Below are positions 44,901 through 52,470 of a DNA stretch of 64,000 nt, in pieces. The notes below the pieces were generated by a model that saw only the letters and a list, made by a program, of their open reading frames with translations, did no database searches and was not told where the DNA came from. The stretch is from Chryseolinea serpens (GTDB lineage Bacteria > Bacteroidota > Bacteroidia > Cytophagales > Cyclobacteriaceae): assembly GCF_900129725.1 (NCBI RefSeq), contig NZ_FQWQ01000005.1, positions 558,001-622,000 on the forward strand, read 5' to 3'. Numbering within the stretch: the first letter of the stretch is position 1; the number at the start of each line of letters is the position of its first letter. A program made the translations under genes and the position numbers.

Positions 44901-46325
44901 CCGGAACATTTTTCCCTCCGTTCCAACCAAGGCCAGGATGGGGAGATAGACGATGAGAATGATGATCTCGCCAAACGCTGCGCTGTTTCGGATCTTGGAG
45001 GCTGACTGATATACCTCAAGATCCATTTCTTCTTGCGTAAGCCTGCGGGTCAGGTTCCGGACACCCAGGTGATGCATGGTGGCTTCCACGATAATGACGG
45101 CGCCGTCCACAATCAACCCAAAGTCAATAGCACCCAGGCTCATGAGATTTCCGGAGACACCGAAAAGATTCATCATGGAGACCGTGAACAACATCGCCAG
45201 CGGAATAACCGAAGCTACGATGAGGCCGGCACGCAAATTCCCCAAGAGCAAGACCAGCACGAGAATAACAATGAGTGCACCTTCTGCCAGGTTTTTCGTC
45301 ACCGTGCCAATGGCGTTGTTCACCAGCTTAGTACGATCGAGGAAGGGCTCGATGGTGACGCCTTTGGGTAGATTTTTTTGGATTTGGGCGATGCGCTCCT
45401 TCACGTTAACGATCACGCGCGAAGAGTTTGCCCCCTTGAGCATGAGCACCAACCCACCCACTACCTCCCCTTCCGTGTTGCGGGTCATCGCGCCATATCG
45501 TGTGGCATGACCGAAATGAACGTCGGCTACATTGCGGATCAATACCGGGATGCCATGGATGTCTCGCTTCACGACGATGTTATCAATGTCTTCGGTGCTT
45601 TTGATAAGCCCTTCGCTGCGGATAAAGTAAGCATTTGGTTTTTTGTCGATATACGCACCGCCGATGTTTTGATTGTTTTTTTCGAGCGCGGTGAAGACAT
45701 CATTCATGCTGATGTTCATGCTACGCAGGCGCTCGGGGTTGAGCGTAATTTCATATTGTTTCAGAAATCCGCCGAAGCTGCTCACGTCGGCCACACCTTC
45801 CGTGCCCAGCAATTGACGGCGCACGATCCAATCTTGAAGCGTGCGTAGCTCCATGGCAGAATAGGCAGAGTCGTAGCCCGGCTCCGGCCGTAAAATGTAT
45901 TGAAATATCTCGCCTAGCCCTGTCGTTACGGGAGCCAGGGTGGGCTTGCCCATGCCGGCAGGGATCTCGGTCAAAGCCTCATTGAGCCGTTCGCTCACTT
46001 GCTGACGCGCCCAATACACATCGATGTTCTCATGAAAAACAATGGTCACCACCGAAAGACCAAACCGGGAAATGGACCGTATTTCTTCTTTGCCCGGGAT
46101 GGTGGCCATGGTCTGCTCGATCGGAAACGTCACAAAACGCTCGATGTCCTCGGCACCATTCGAAGGCGACACGGTGTACACCTGTACTTGATTGTTGGTG
46201 ATGTCCGGCACGGCGTCGATGGGAAGCTGAGTCAGCGAATAGCTCCCCCACGCAATCAACGCGATGACGAAGAGGCCAACAATGAACTTGTTGTGAATGG
46301 AGAAATGAATGATCTTATCTAACAT
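41970..46325 (-). CDS. CzcA-type heavy-metal RND pump fused to a TolC-like outer-membrane factor
   Basis: The 1451-residue protein has a full RND pump in residues 1 to about 1035. The helix-4 motif DFGLIVDGAVIIVE carries D401, D407 and E414, the acidic triad of divalent-metal (Co/Zn/Cd) pumps of the CzcA group. From M1038 a second part begins with a textbook signal peptide (LLLLALALPGVSVAQ) followed by a TolC-like helical protein (about 410 residues). So pump and outer-membrane channel are one polypeptide, joined at a segment that can cross the membrane and be cleaved. This fusion occurs in other Bacteroidota. The adaptor gene follows by 12 bases. Confidence 0.93.
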   Translation of the reverse strand: MLDKIIHFSIHNKFIVGLFVIALIAWGSYSLTQLPIDAVPDITNNQVQVYTVSPSNGAEDIERFVTFPIEQTMATIPGKEEIRSISRFGLSVVTIVFHENIDVYWARQQVSERLNEALTEIPAGMGKPTLAPVTTGLGEIFQYILRPEPGYDSAYSAMELRTLQDWIVRRQLLGTEGVADVSSFGGFLKQYEITLNPERLRSMNISMNDVFTALEKNNQNIGGAYIDKKPNAYFIRSEGLIKSTEDIDNIVVKRDIHGIPVLIRNVADVHFGHATRYGAMTRNTEGEVVGGLVLMLKGANSSRVIVNVKERIAQIQKNLPKGVTIEPFLDRTKLVNNAIGTVTKNLAEGALIVILVLVLLLGNLRAGLIVASVIPLAMLFTVSMMNLFGVSGNLMSLGAIDFGLIVDGAVIIVEATMHHLGVRNLTRRLTQEEMDLEVYQSASKIRNSAAFGEIIILIVYLPILALVGTEGKMFRPMAETVSFAILGAFILSLTYVPMMSAQFLSKNVAPKRTISDRIMNFIHRLYDPAIRFVIHQKLIVVASGVALFLFSLFLFNTLGAEFIPTLEEGDFAVETRILTGSSLSKSIETATQSSKVILANFPEVKEVVAKIGSSEIPIDPMPAESFDLIVILKDKSEWTSAENREALAEKMQSKLEQHVPGATYGFQQPIQMRFNELATGARQDVVVKIYGEDMTQLSAYAERIGAIAQKVEGAQDVYVERMAGLPQIVVHFDRAKLAQFGLNVEEVNRVIRAGFAGEVAGLVFEQERRFDLVVRLDQQNRQSIDDLRTLYITASDGRQVPLSQLASIEMVTGPNQIQRDDAKRRILVGFNVRGRDVESIVTEMQKKIDQQIKFAPGYYVTYGGTFENLQQARTRLSIAVPIALALIFLLLYFTFHSVGQSLLILSAIPLSAIGGIFALWIRDMPFSISAGIGFIALFGVSVLNGIVLLAEFNHLKSEGLSDLKEIVLKGTTVRLRPVIMTALVASLGFLPMALSQGSGAEVQKPLATVVIGGLISATLLTLLVLPCLYIYLEKRINMKPIVTILLLLALALPGVSVAQTPAPLSVENAVALALQRNPAVKAATYDVEASKFMKQTSGEIGKTSVLATIGQYNSIAKNDNNITVTQTIPFPTVFGARSAVGKAQVERREIVKATTENELAYEVKSTWYQLAYLKKLNRWLQQQDSTFTSFAKAAAAKQRVGETNLLEKTTAEASAQQFHTTLRQNEADILIFQKRLQTLLFADQPVDIQSDQLAPRDFTPGDSASTAMNPVLRLYRQDIAVTEKEKSLEKNHLLPDLTFGYFNQTLISTPLNVTNTELATSANRFQGFQVGLSIPLWFHPQTSRIKAAEMTRLSAESRYEQTKKNTESQYAILLQEWEKYRASLNYYQQSALPQAALILSHAAKAYRSGDIGYVEYLQGLNTATALQVGYLETLNNYNQSVLRIEFIQGQL

Positions 46326-46448
46326 AATTTTAGCATATGGAATAAAAAGGCCATGGTGCGCATAGCCGTTCCGGGAAAAAAATGATTACACCGCCATCTT
46401 CCTCACGCGACGAAGAGACGGGTTCGGGAATGCCCAGAAAAGGATGGA

Positions 46449-46751
46449 TTATGAACGCCGGGGTGGCTGCCAGATGGATGTCTGACTGTGGACAAGATGT
46501 CTATCCAGGTATGGCGTAATGAATTTCGAATTGTGGTTGGGTGCAGCGGTTAGCAGAATGGCATTGGTCGTGAGTTGCACGCTGGTGGCGCAGCACGCGC
46601 AGATGCAAAACGGCGAGCATTGGTCAGCGCCGGGTTGCGCGTGTTGGATGTGAAGGGCCGTTTCTCCATGCGCACGCTCATCGGCATCGGTACACGGGTA
46701 GCCGACCAGGATGGTGAGGTAGAGCGCGAGAAATAAATAGAGAAGCTTCAC
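46449..46751 (-). CDS. Small Cys-rich protein upstream of the metal pump (DUF6660-like)
   Basis: The start is taken at a GTG at 46751 (MKLLYLFLALYLTILVG...), giving 100 residues with an N-terminal hydrophobic helix and a Cys-dense patch, CSPFCICACCATS, plus several His. A perfect -7 box lies just upstream and excludes the ATG at 46781 from the message. It resembles small proteins found before metal efflux operons in Bacteroidota (DUF6660-like). Metal sensing or binding is a reasonable guess, but not shown. The czcA fusion begins 123 bases downstream on the same strand. Confidence 0.7.
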   Translation of the reverse strand: MKLLYLFLALYLTILVGYPCTDADERAHGETALHIQHAQPGADQCSPFCICACCATSVQLTTNAILLTAAPNHNSKFITPYLDRHLVHSQTSIWQPPRRS

Positions 46752-46755
46752 GTAC

Positions 46756-46763
46756 CAAAGGTA
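46756..46763 (-). promoter_or_regulatory. -7 box of the metal-efflux operon
   Basis: TACCTTTG on the minus strand is an exact TAnnTTTG match ending five bases before the GTG start at 46751. No TTTG is seen 19-21 bases upstream. If active, it would give a leaderless message and could drive the pump genes too. Confidence 0.5.
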
Positions 46764-47016
46764 GCAGGAATCGTCGTGCAACAGGTTTTCATTTGCCGAA
46801 AATTTGTGCCTCCCGGGCCCTTTTCAAGGCATTGACCAACCTAATTTGAAATCCGAGCCCGTTTCACGGCAAATATTTCCCCATCCTGTTGCCGCCCTCC
46901 CGAGCCCGTTTCCAGGGTATGGGCCTTGTGGGCCACGTCGGAAAGGCTTTGAGCGTGGTATGAATGTTGTCCGCGGGCTAAGGAGTTAGTGCATGTATCA
47001 CCAAATAATATCAATC

Positions 47017-47571
47017 ATGGAAGACCTGAAAAAAATGAAAGTGGCGATCCTCACGGAAAACGGATTCGAGCAATCGGAACTGACCAGCCCGAAGGAGGCG
47101 ATGGAAGCCAAGGGCGTGACGGTGCACATCGTATCACCCCAACCCAAGGAAGTGCGGGGTTGGGATGAGAAGGACTGGGGAATCACCCTGAAAGTGGACA
47201 AACACATTTCGGAAGCCAAGGCCGACGACTATGATGGCCTGGTCTTGCCCGGCGGTGTGATCAACCCCGACAAGCTGCGCACCAACAAAGAAGCGGTGCG
47301 CTTCATCCAGGATTTCTTTGAAGCCGGAAAACCCGTGGCCGCTATTTGTCACGGTCCACAGTCGCTCATCGAAGCAGGCGTGGTGGATGGCCGGGAGATG
47401 ACGTCATACAAATCCATCAAAACCGATTTGATCAACGCCGGCGCAAACTGGACAGACAAAGAAGTGGTCGTGGACAACGGTTTGGTTACCAGCCGCTCTC
47501 CGGCAGACTTAGAAGCCTTTAACCAAAAACTTTTGGAGGAACTTCAGGAAGGCATTCATGCGAAAGTATGA
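47017..47571 (+). CDS. DJ-1/PfpI-family protein
   Basis: The 184-residue protein has the glutaminase-like fold with the nucleophile elbow AAICHGPQSL (C111, H112) and an early acidic residue (E19 or nearby in NGFEQSEL). The DYDGLVLPGG segment is typical of the PfpI/YhbO group. Such proteins are general stress proteins, some reported as glyoxalase III or deglycase enzymes; the true activity is debated. The start at 47017 avoids a poorly conserved extension. It is monocistronic, with a terminator at 47604. Confidence 0.9.
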   Translation: MEDLKKMKVAILTENGFEQSELTSPKEAMEAKGVTVHIVSPQPKEVRGWDEKDWGITLKVDKHISEAKADDYDGLVLPGGVINPDKLRTNKEAVRFIQDFFEAGKPVAAICHGPQSLIEAGVVDGREMTSYKSIKTDLINAGANWTDKEVVVDNGLVTSRSPADLEAFNQKLLEELQEGIHAKV

Positions 47572-47599
47572 TGTACTCATAAAAGATGTACTCATAAAA
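47570..47599 (+). repeat. 15-base tandem duplication at the end of the DJ-1/PfpI gene
   Basis: GATGTACTCATAAAA occurs twice back to back. The first copy starts at the second base of the gene's TGA stop codon, so the protein is unaffected. It looks like a recent slippage duplication. Confidence 0.85.
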
Positions 47600-47603
47600 T
47601 AAG

Positions 47604-47629
47604 AAGGCGCACGATAACTCGTGCGCCTT
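47604..47629. terminator. Bidirectional Rho-independent terminator
   Basis: A perfect 11-base stem (AAGGCGCACGA with TCGTGCGCCTT, loop of 4) is flanked by A-rich and T-rich ends. It lies between the convergent DJ-1/PfpI gene and the multidrug operon. Confidence 0.85.
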
Positions 47630-47653
47630 TTTCCTGTAAACTATTGAAATGGC

Positions 47654-49231
47654 TTAATGCCCAACGTTGCTCATATCCACTTTGTTCTTCGCAGGCTTTA
47701 ACAACAACACCAGCGGCACGCAGATCAGGAAGAACAGGCCGATGCCCAGGAACACATCCATGTAGGTAAGCAAAGCGGCTTGCTTCGACACCATGCCATC
47801 GAGGGATTGATACGCTTGCAAGGTAGCTTTCTCCGCACCGCTTCCGGTGGCCATGAAACCTGCCTTCAATCCTGCGATGCGTTGTTGAACGTCTGTGCTG
47901 TACGTTGTTATGTTGGTTACCAGGTCGCCACGGTGGTGCACCGTTTGGCGACTGATGTAGGTACTGATCAAGGCAATGCCAAACGAGCCCCCCAGCTGAC
48001 GGACCATACCCGTAAAGGCTGCCCCTTGGCCAATCTCTTTTCCTTTGAGGGATGAAAGCGCCAGTGTCGTCGTGGGAACGAACAAGAAGCCCAACCCAAT
48101 CCCCCGTGTCATCAGCAGCCAAAAGAAGTCGCTTTCACCGGTAAAGGGTGTGATGATCGTGTAGGCCCACAAGCTGTATCCGAAGAACACCGAAAAACCC
48201 AGTGCGATCAGATACTTATGCGGAATATCTTTTTGAATGGCTCGCCCCACAATGGGCATCATCAAACCGGTGGCCACCGAACTGGGCACGAGCATTAAGC
48301 CCGATTGCAAAGCTGTCCATCCCAACACGTTCTGTGTAAAAAGCGGGATCACAAAAGTAGATCCGTATAAACCGAAACCCAGGATGAAGGACAGCACGGT
48401 GCCGATCGCGAGATTCTTGTCTTTCAATACCCGCAGATCCACCACAGGGTCTTTCACGACGAGCTCACGCCAGATGAACAAGTACACGCCAAGGAACGCA
48501 ACCACCGACAACACGATGATCCAGCTGTATTCAAACCAATCGTGCTCTTGTCCTTTTTCCAATACGAATTGGAGGGCGCCAACGGCCATGACGAGGAACA
48601 AGATGCCCAGCCAGTCCACATCGGCCATGGATTTCTTGCCGCCATAGTTGGGGCTTTTCACATACGACAATGTCAACAGCGTGGCAATTACCCCGATGGG
48701 TATGTTGATATAGAAAATGTCGGGCCACGAATAGTTGTCGACAATATAACCGCCCAGAGGAGGACCCAGTGTAGGACCAACGATCACACCCATGCCATAC
48801 AATGCCTGGGCCATACCTCTTTTTTCGGGCGGGTAAACTTCGGTAATGATCGTTTGCGAAGTTACCAGCAATGCACCACCACCCAAACCCTGGATGAAGC
48901 GGAAGAACACCAACTCCCAAATGTTGTCGGCGTTGCCGCAAAGGAAAGAAGCGACGGTGAAAATGATGATGGAGGCCGCGAAATAATTACGGCGTCCGAA
49001 TTGTTGCGACAACCAACTGGTCAACGGAACGATGATCACGTTGGCGATGGCATAGGCCGTGATGACCCAGCTCACGTCGTTGAGGGTGGCGCCCAGGTTT
49101 CCCTTCATTTCATTGAGCGCCACGTTCACGATCGTGGTATCGATGATCTCCAGCAAGGCACACATCACCGCGGTGATGGTGATGATCGCCCGCTTCCAAC
49201 CGTATTCTACCAAAGATTCTTGCTGAAGCAT
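47654..49231 (-). CDS. DHA2-type multidrug MFS transporter (EmrB/QacA)
   Basis: The 525-residue protein has fourteen predicted membrane helices. It carries the DHA2 patterns: LEIIDTTIVNVALNEMKGNLG (motif D1), WLSQQFGRRNYF (motif A) and GMGVIVGPTLGPPLGGYIVDNYSW (motif C). It is the inner-membrane pump of a tripartite EmrAB-TolC-like drug exporter. The HlyD-like adaptor gene ends nine bases upstream, and TolC and TetR genes precede that, so the unit is complete and regulated. The substrate is not predictable. Confidence 0.94.
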   Translation of the reverse strand: MLQQESLVEYGWKRAIITITAVMCALLEIIDTTIVNVALNEMKGNLGATLNDVSWVITAYAIANVIIVPLTSWLSQQFGRRNYFAASIIIFTVASFLCGNADNIWELVFFRFIQGLGGGALLVTSQTIITEVYPPEKRGMAQALYGMGVIVGPTLGPPLGGYIVDNYSWPDIFYINIPIGVIATLLTLSYVKSPNYGGKKSMADVDWLGILFLVMAVGALQFVLEKGQEHDWFEYSWIIVLSVVAFLGVYLFIWRELVVKDPVVDLRVLKDKNLAIGTVLSFILGFGLYGSTFVIPLFTQNVLGWTALQSGLMLVPSSVATGLMMPIVGRAIQKDIPHKYLIALGFSVFFGYSLWAYTIITPFTGESDFFWLLMTRGIGLGFLFVPTTTLALSSLKGKEIGQGAAFTGMVRQLGGSFGIALISTYISRQTVHHRGDLVTNITTYSTDVQQRIAGLKAGFMATGSGAEKATLQAYQSLDGMVSKQAALLTYMDVFLGIGLFFLICVPLVLLLKPAKNKVDMSNVGH

Positions 49232-49239
49232 AGAATGGA

Positions 49240-50316
49240 TTAATCTAAATGTACGTCCACGATCACGTTCATGCCGGCGCGGAGCAGGCTTGCTTTTTCA
49301 GGAGCATCGGTGAGCACGATCTTTACGGGCACACGTTGTACCACTTTCACAAAGTTGCCCGACGCATTGTCGGCAGGCAGCAAGGCGAACCGTGCACCGG
49401 TGGCCGGCGAAAGCGACTCCACTTTGCCCTGGAACGATTCGTGCGGAAAAGCATCTACGGCGATCTCCACCACTTGTCCGGGCTTCATTTTTTCCAATTG
49501 GGTTTCTTTGAAGTTGGCGATGACCCATTTTTGTTTTGCCGTCACCAGCGCGAAAATCGATTGACCAGCTTGAACCAATTGTCCGGGTTGAACACTCTTG
49601 CGGGAGATGACACCATCGGTGGGTGCCAGAATGTAGGCGTATGAAAGTTGGAGTTTGGCAAACTCAAGATCGGCTTCGCGTTCTTTCACCACGGTTTCGG
49701 CCAGGGCGATATTGCGACCGCTCACCGTGCTTTGCGCTCTGCGCGACGAAGTCTCGCGCGACAAAGCTTCCCGTTGACGTTTCGATACTTCCAGTTGCTT
49801 TAAAGCAGCATCGCGATCGGCTTCAGCTTGCTCATATTGTTGCAGGGTGATCGAATTGGATTTGATCAACTCCTGGTAACGTTTAAAATCTTGTTCCGCA
49901 CGACGCGCCCGCACTTCAGCAATGGAAATGCTGGATTCGGATGCTTCGAGGTTTGACTTCGCGGTGAGGACGTTTTCGGTAGAAGTCGTAAGACCGGCTT
50001 TAACGGCTGCCAGGTTGGCTTGTGCATTGTCAAGCGCGGCTTGTGCCTGTAATACGCGCAACGCCAGGTCGCGATCGTCCAATACCACCAATGTATCGCC
50101 TTTTTTTACTACGACGTTGTCATCAACAAGCAAGCGATCGATGTAGCCCGGCACTTTGGGAATGATGGGGCTGATATCGCCTTCCACCTGGGCGTCGTCT
50201 GTTTCTTCGTGGTGTTGTCCGTGAATATATTTTGTGATACCGAAGGTTGCTCCGGCAATAACCAAGACGCCTAACACAATGGCAAATCTTTTATTCTTTT
50301 TTGGTTTCGTTTCCAT
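49240..50316 (-). CDS. HlyD-family adaptor (EmrA-like)
   Basis: The 358-residue protein has one N-terminal membrane helix (FAIVLGVLVIAGATFGITKYI), then DDAQVEGDISPIIPKVPGYI, the typical EmrA first lipoyl half. A long coiled-coil follows (about 85-200), then the second half ILAPTDGVISRKSVQPGQLVQ and a beta-barrel. It bridges the EmrB-like pump to the TolC-like channel. Genes on both sides of it complete the tripartite exporter, with a 21-base gap to tolC and an 8-base gap to emrB. Confidence 0.93.
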   Translation of the reverse strand: METKPKKNKRFAIVLGVLVIAGATFGITKYIHGQHHEETDDAQVEGDISPIIPKVPGYIDRLLVDDNVVVKKGDTLVVLDDRDLALRVLQAQAALDNAQANLAAVKAGLTTSTENVLTAKSNLEASESSISIAEVRARRAEQDFKRYQELIKSNSITLQQYEQAEADRDAALKQLEVSKRQREALSRETSSRRAQSTVSGRNIALAETVVKEREADLEFAKLQLSYAYILAPTDGVISRKSVQPGQLVQAGQSIFALVTAKQKWVIANFKETQLEKMKPGQVVEIAVDAFPHESFQGKVESLSPATGARFALLPADNASGNFVKVVQRVPVKIVLTDAPEKASLLRAGMNVIVDVHLD

Positions 50317-50337
50317 ACGTTTAATGATGATGCTTTT

Positions 50338-51678
50338 TTATTGAAGTGTTCCCATTGATTCCTGAAGTTCATAGTAGGCGATCATGCTGTCCGCCCGGGT
50401 TGTAAAGTATTGGATCTTCGCCCGCAACAACGCCACGTCGGCGTCGAGGTAGTCGGAGAGGATCATCAGGCCTTGCTTGTATTTGTTTTCCGAGATCTGG
50501 AAATTTTCCTGCGCTTGCTCGATCGCGCGTTGGTTGATGATCAGTTTGTCGACCATCTCCTGCGATTTGAGAAACTTCTGGCGAACATCTAGTTTCACCT
50601 GGTCGGTCGCCATCTGGTTATAGGCTGTGGCCTGCTCGTAGCGCGCCCGGGCTTCGTGCATACCATGTTTGGCATGAATCGCACCGGTGATGCTGTATTT
50701 CAGCGACAAGCCGCCATTCAACGCATTGGTTACGGTAAATACATTCGGTATATAAACGTTGGCATATCCTGCGCTCACTCCTAATGTAGGCAGCAAGTCG
50801 GCTTTGGCAATTTTATACCCCGACTCGCTCGCTTTGATTTGCAGGTCCGACGACTTTATTTCCGTGCGATTGGTCAGACCCGTTTGCAGCGATTCTTCCC
50901 AGGTGATCTGTTTGGGCAAGTCGAAACTGGCCGTTGTATCGAACTGGATGGTCGTGTCGTCGGGCACGCCGAGTAATATGTGGAGGTTGTACTCCGCTAC
51001 TTTCACGCTGTTGTTTATTTCCGTGAGGGCAAGCTCTACGTTGTTGGCTTGCAACTCGGCTTTCAACCGGTCGTTGCGCGCCAGCAAACCTTGCTTCTCC
51101 AGGTTTTTAAATTCCGTCACGCGCTGCTGTTCACCCTTCAGATTTTCTTCGATCGTGCGACGGCTTTGCAGCAGTTCGTAATATTGATACACCGCTTTGA
51201 TGGTGTTGATGGCCACCTGGCTTCGGGTGGTCTGTGCATCATATTGTGCCGCTTGCTGTAAGTAGTCGTTCATGATCTTCGTGTTGCGGATCTTAAAGCC
51301 GTTGAACACGGGCATGGAGGCCGTCACCTGTGCCAGGCCGATGTCGTGCAGACTGGCGAGCGATGCCAGGGGCGAATCAGAACCGGAACCGCTGCTGCTA
51401 CCGGACCCTGAATTGGCCATGGAAATATTCGGGGTGTTGATGTGCAGATACGTTCCGCTCACACCCACGTCCGGCAACGCCCGGTCTTTTGCTTCTGCCA
51501 ATTTCGCTTGCGCTTCTTTCACCTTGGCGTTGGAGATCATCAATTGCTTGCTGTTGGTGTATCCCAGGTCAATGGCTTCCTTTAAGGTTAAGGTCTTAAC
51601 CGATTGCGCCTGTAGCTGGAACACAGCCAGCAGGCTCGCCAATCCGATACTGATTTTTCTATACATAAATTTGAACAT
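50338..51678 (-). CDS. TolC-family outer-membrane efflux protein
   Basis: The 446-residue protein has a signal peptide (FLASLLAVFQLQAQ-like, ending near residue 24). The two internally similar helical halves of TolC follow (LTLKEAIDLGYTNSKQLMISNAKVKEAQAKLAEAK early; ASESGYKIAKADLLPTLGVSAGYA in the middle). A Ser/Gly run (SGSGSSSGSGSD) lies in a loop likely exposed at the outer surface. It starts directly at the stop of the TetR gene with no spacer, so translation is coupled. It should be the outer-membrane exit duct of the Emr-like pump. Confidence 0.92.
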   Translation of the reverse strand: MFKFMYRKISIGLASLLAVFQLQAQSVKTLTLKEAIDLGYTNSKQLMISNAKVKEAQAKLAEAKDRALPDVGVSGTYLHINTPNISMANSGSGSSSGSGSDSPLASLASLHDIGLAQVTASMPVFNGFKIRNTKIMNDYLQQAAQYDAQTTRSQVAINTIKAVYQYYELLQSRRTIEENLKGEQQRVTEFKNLEKQGLLARNDRLKAELQANNVELALTEINNSVKVAEYNLHILLGVPDDTTIQFDTTASFDLPKQITWEESLQTGLTNRTEIKSSDLQIKASESGYKIAKADLLPTLGVSAGYANVYIPNVFTVTNALNGGLSLKYSITGAIHAKHGMHEARARYEQATAYNQMATDQVKLDVRQKFLKSQEMVDKLIINQRAIEQAQENFQISENKYKQGLMILSDYLDADVALLRAKIQYFTTRADSMIAYYELQESMGTLQ

Positions 51679-52269
51679 CTATTTCTTTAGGTATTTAAGG
51701 AGTATTTCGTACATGAATTTCTCGATGCGAACCTTGTAGGCCTCGTCTTCTTCATCGGGGCGGCGGTAGCGTTTGCTGAACAGGGTGTGCGTGGTTTGGT
51801 ACAGGATCCCGGACAGCGTGGCCATGACCAGGTCCAGGTCCGCTTCTTTACGAAACACTTTTTTCTTTTGGCCGTCTTCCAGGAGCTTGCGCAATTCATT
51901 GGTATTGCGGTTCAGGATCTTTGTAAATCCTTCCACCAGCTCCACGCGCTCGGTGTTGGCAAACTCGCGGTGGATAAAATGGTAGAATTTACAGTTCGTG
52001 AAGATCTTGCTGACGTAGAGTGCGGCCACCTGTTTTAATTTTTCCTCGGGTGTTTGTGTCGACGAATTGATGTCGCTCAGTTTCATCCGGGTGGTATCCA
52101 TGGAAGTCTCCATGGTCGTGAAGAGCAGATTTTCTTTGGAGCCAAAGTGATAATTGATCAACGCCACATTGACACCTGCCCGCGCAGCAATTTCGCGAAC
52201 GCTTGTAAGGTCGAAACCTTTCTCTTCAAAGAGATCGCGGGCTGCCGAAAGTATTTTGTCGCTTGTCAT
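51679..52269 (-). CDS. TetR/AcrR-family transcriptional regulator
   Basis: The start at 52269 gives 196 residues. The N-terminal helix-turn-helix is ILSAARDLFEEKGFDLTSVREIAARAGVNVALINYHFGSKENLL; the C-terminal domain is variable, as expected for ligand sensing. It is the first gene of the operon with tolC, emrA- and emrB-like genes and should repress it until an inducer binds. A consensus promoter at 52287-52318 is overlapped by an 18-base perfect palindrome, a good operator candidate. Confidence 0.94.
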   Translation of the reverse strand: MTSDKILSAARDLFEEKGFDLTSVREIAARAGVNVALINYHFGSKENLLFTTMETSMDTTRMKLSDINSSTQTPEEKLKQVAALYVSKIFTNCKFYHFIHREFANTERVELVEGFTKILNRNTNELRKLLEDGQKKKVFRKEADLDLVMATLSGILYQTTHTLFSKRYRRPDEEDEAYKVRIEKFMYEILLKYLKK

Positions 52270-52286
52270 ATGCTTGATAACGGGCC

Positions 52287-52318
52287 CAAAATTAAACGGT
52301 TGTTTAAATTTAAACAAA
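52287..52318 (-). promoter_or_regulatory. Promoter and operator of the multidrug operon
   Basis: On the minus strand TTTG (52315-52318), 20 bases, TAATTTTG (52287-52294) match the Bacteroidota promoter consensus exactly, 18 bases before the tetR ATG. A perfect palindrome TTGTTTAAATTTAAACAA (52300-52317) covers the -33 box and the spacer, where TetR binding would exclude RNA polymerase. A second palindrome AACAATATTGTT lies upstream at 52326-52337. Confidence 0.8.
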
Positions 52319-52397
52319 TGTTTAAAACAATATTGTTCAAAGCGCTTTTTAACCCTCGTGCAAACGGGTGAAAACTTTGAAGTTTTTTCTAAAAAAT

Positions 52398-52422
52398 GAT
52401 GGCAGCGATGAAAGGCGCCATC
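52398..52422 (-). terminator. Possible Rho-independent terminator of the sorbosone-dehydrogenase-like gene
   Basis: On the minus strand GATGGC pairs with GCCATC around a 13-base loop and is followed by ATTTTTT. The stem is short, so this is tentative. It lies about 50 bases after the gene's stop. Confidence 0.4.
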
Positions 52423-52470
52423 GGCTTCCGGCTTCCTTTTTCATTGGGAAAATTTGGGGTGACAGAAATG

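Noticed and set aside
46804-46989. 61-codon plus-strand frame before the DJ-1/PfpI gene
   Set aside because: Low-complexity proline/glycine-rich reading of an intergenic region with no start context or homology.
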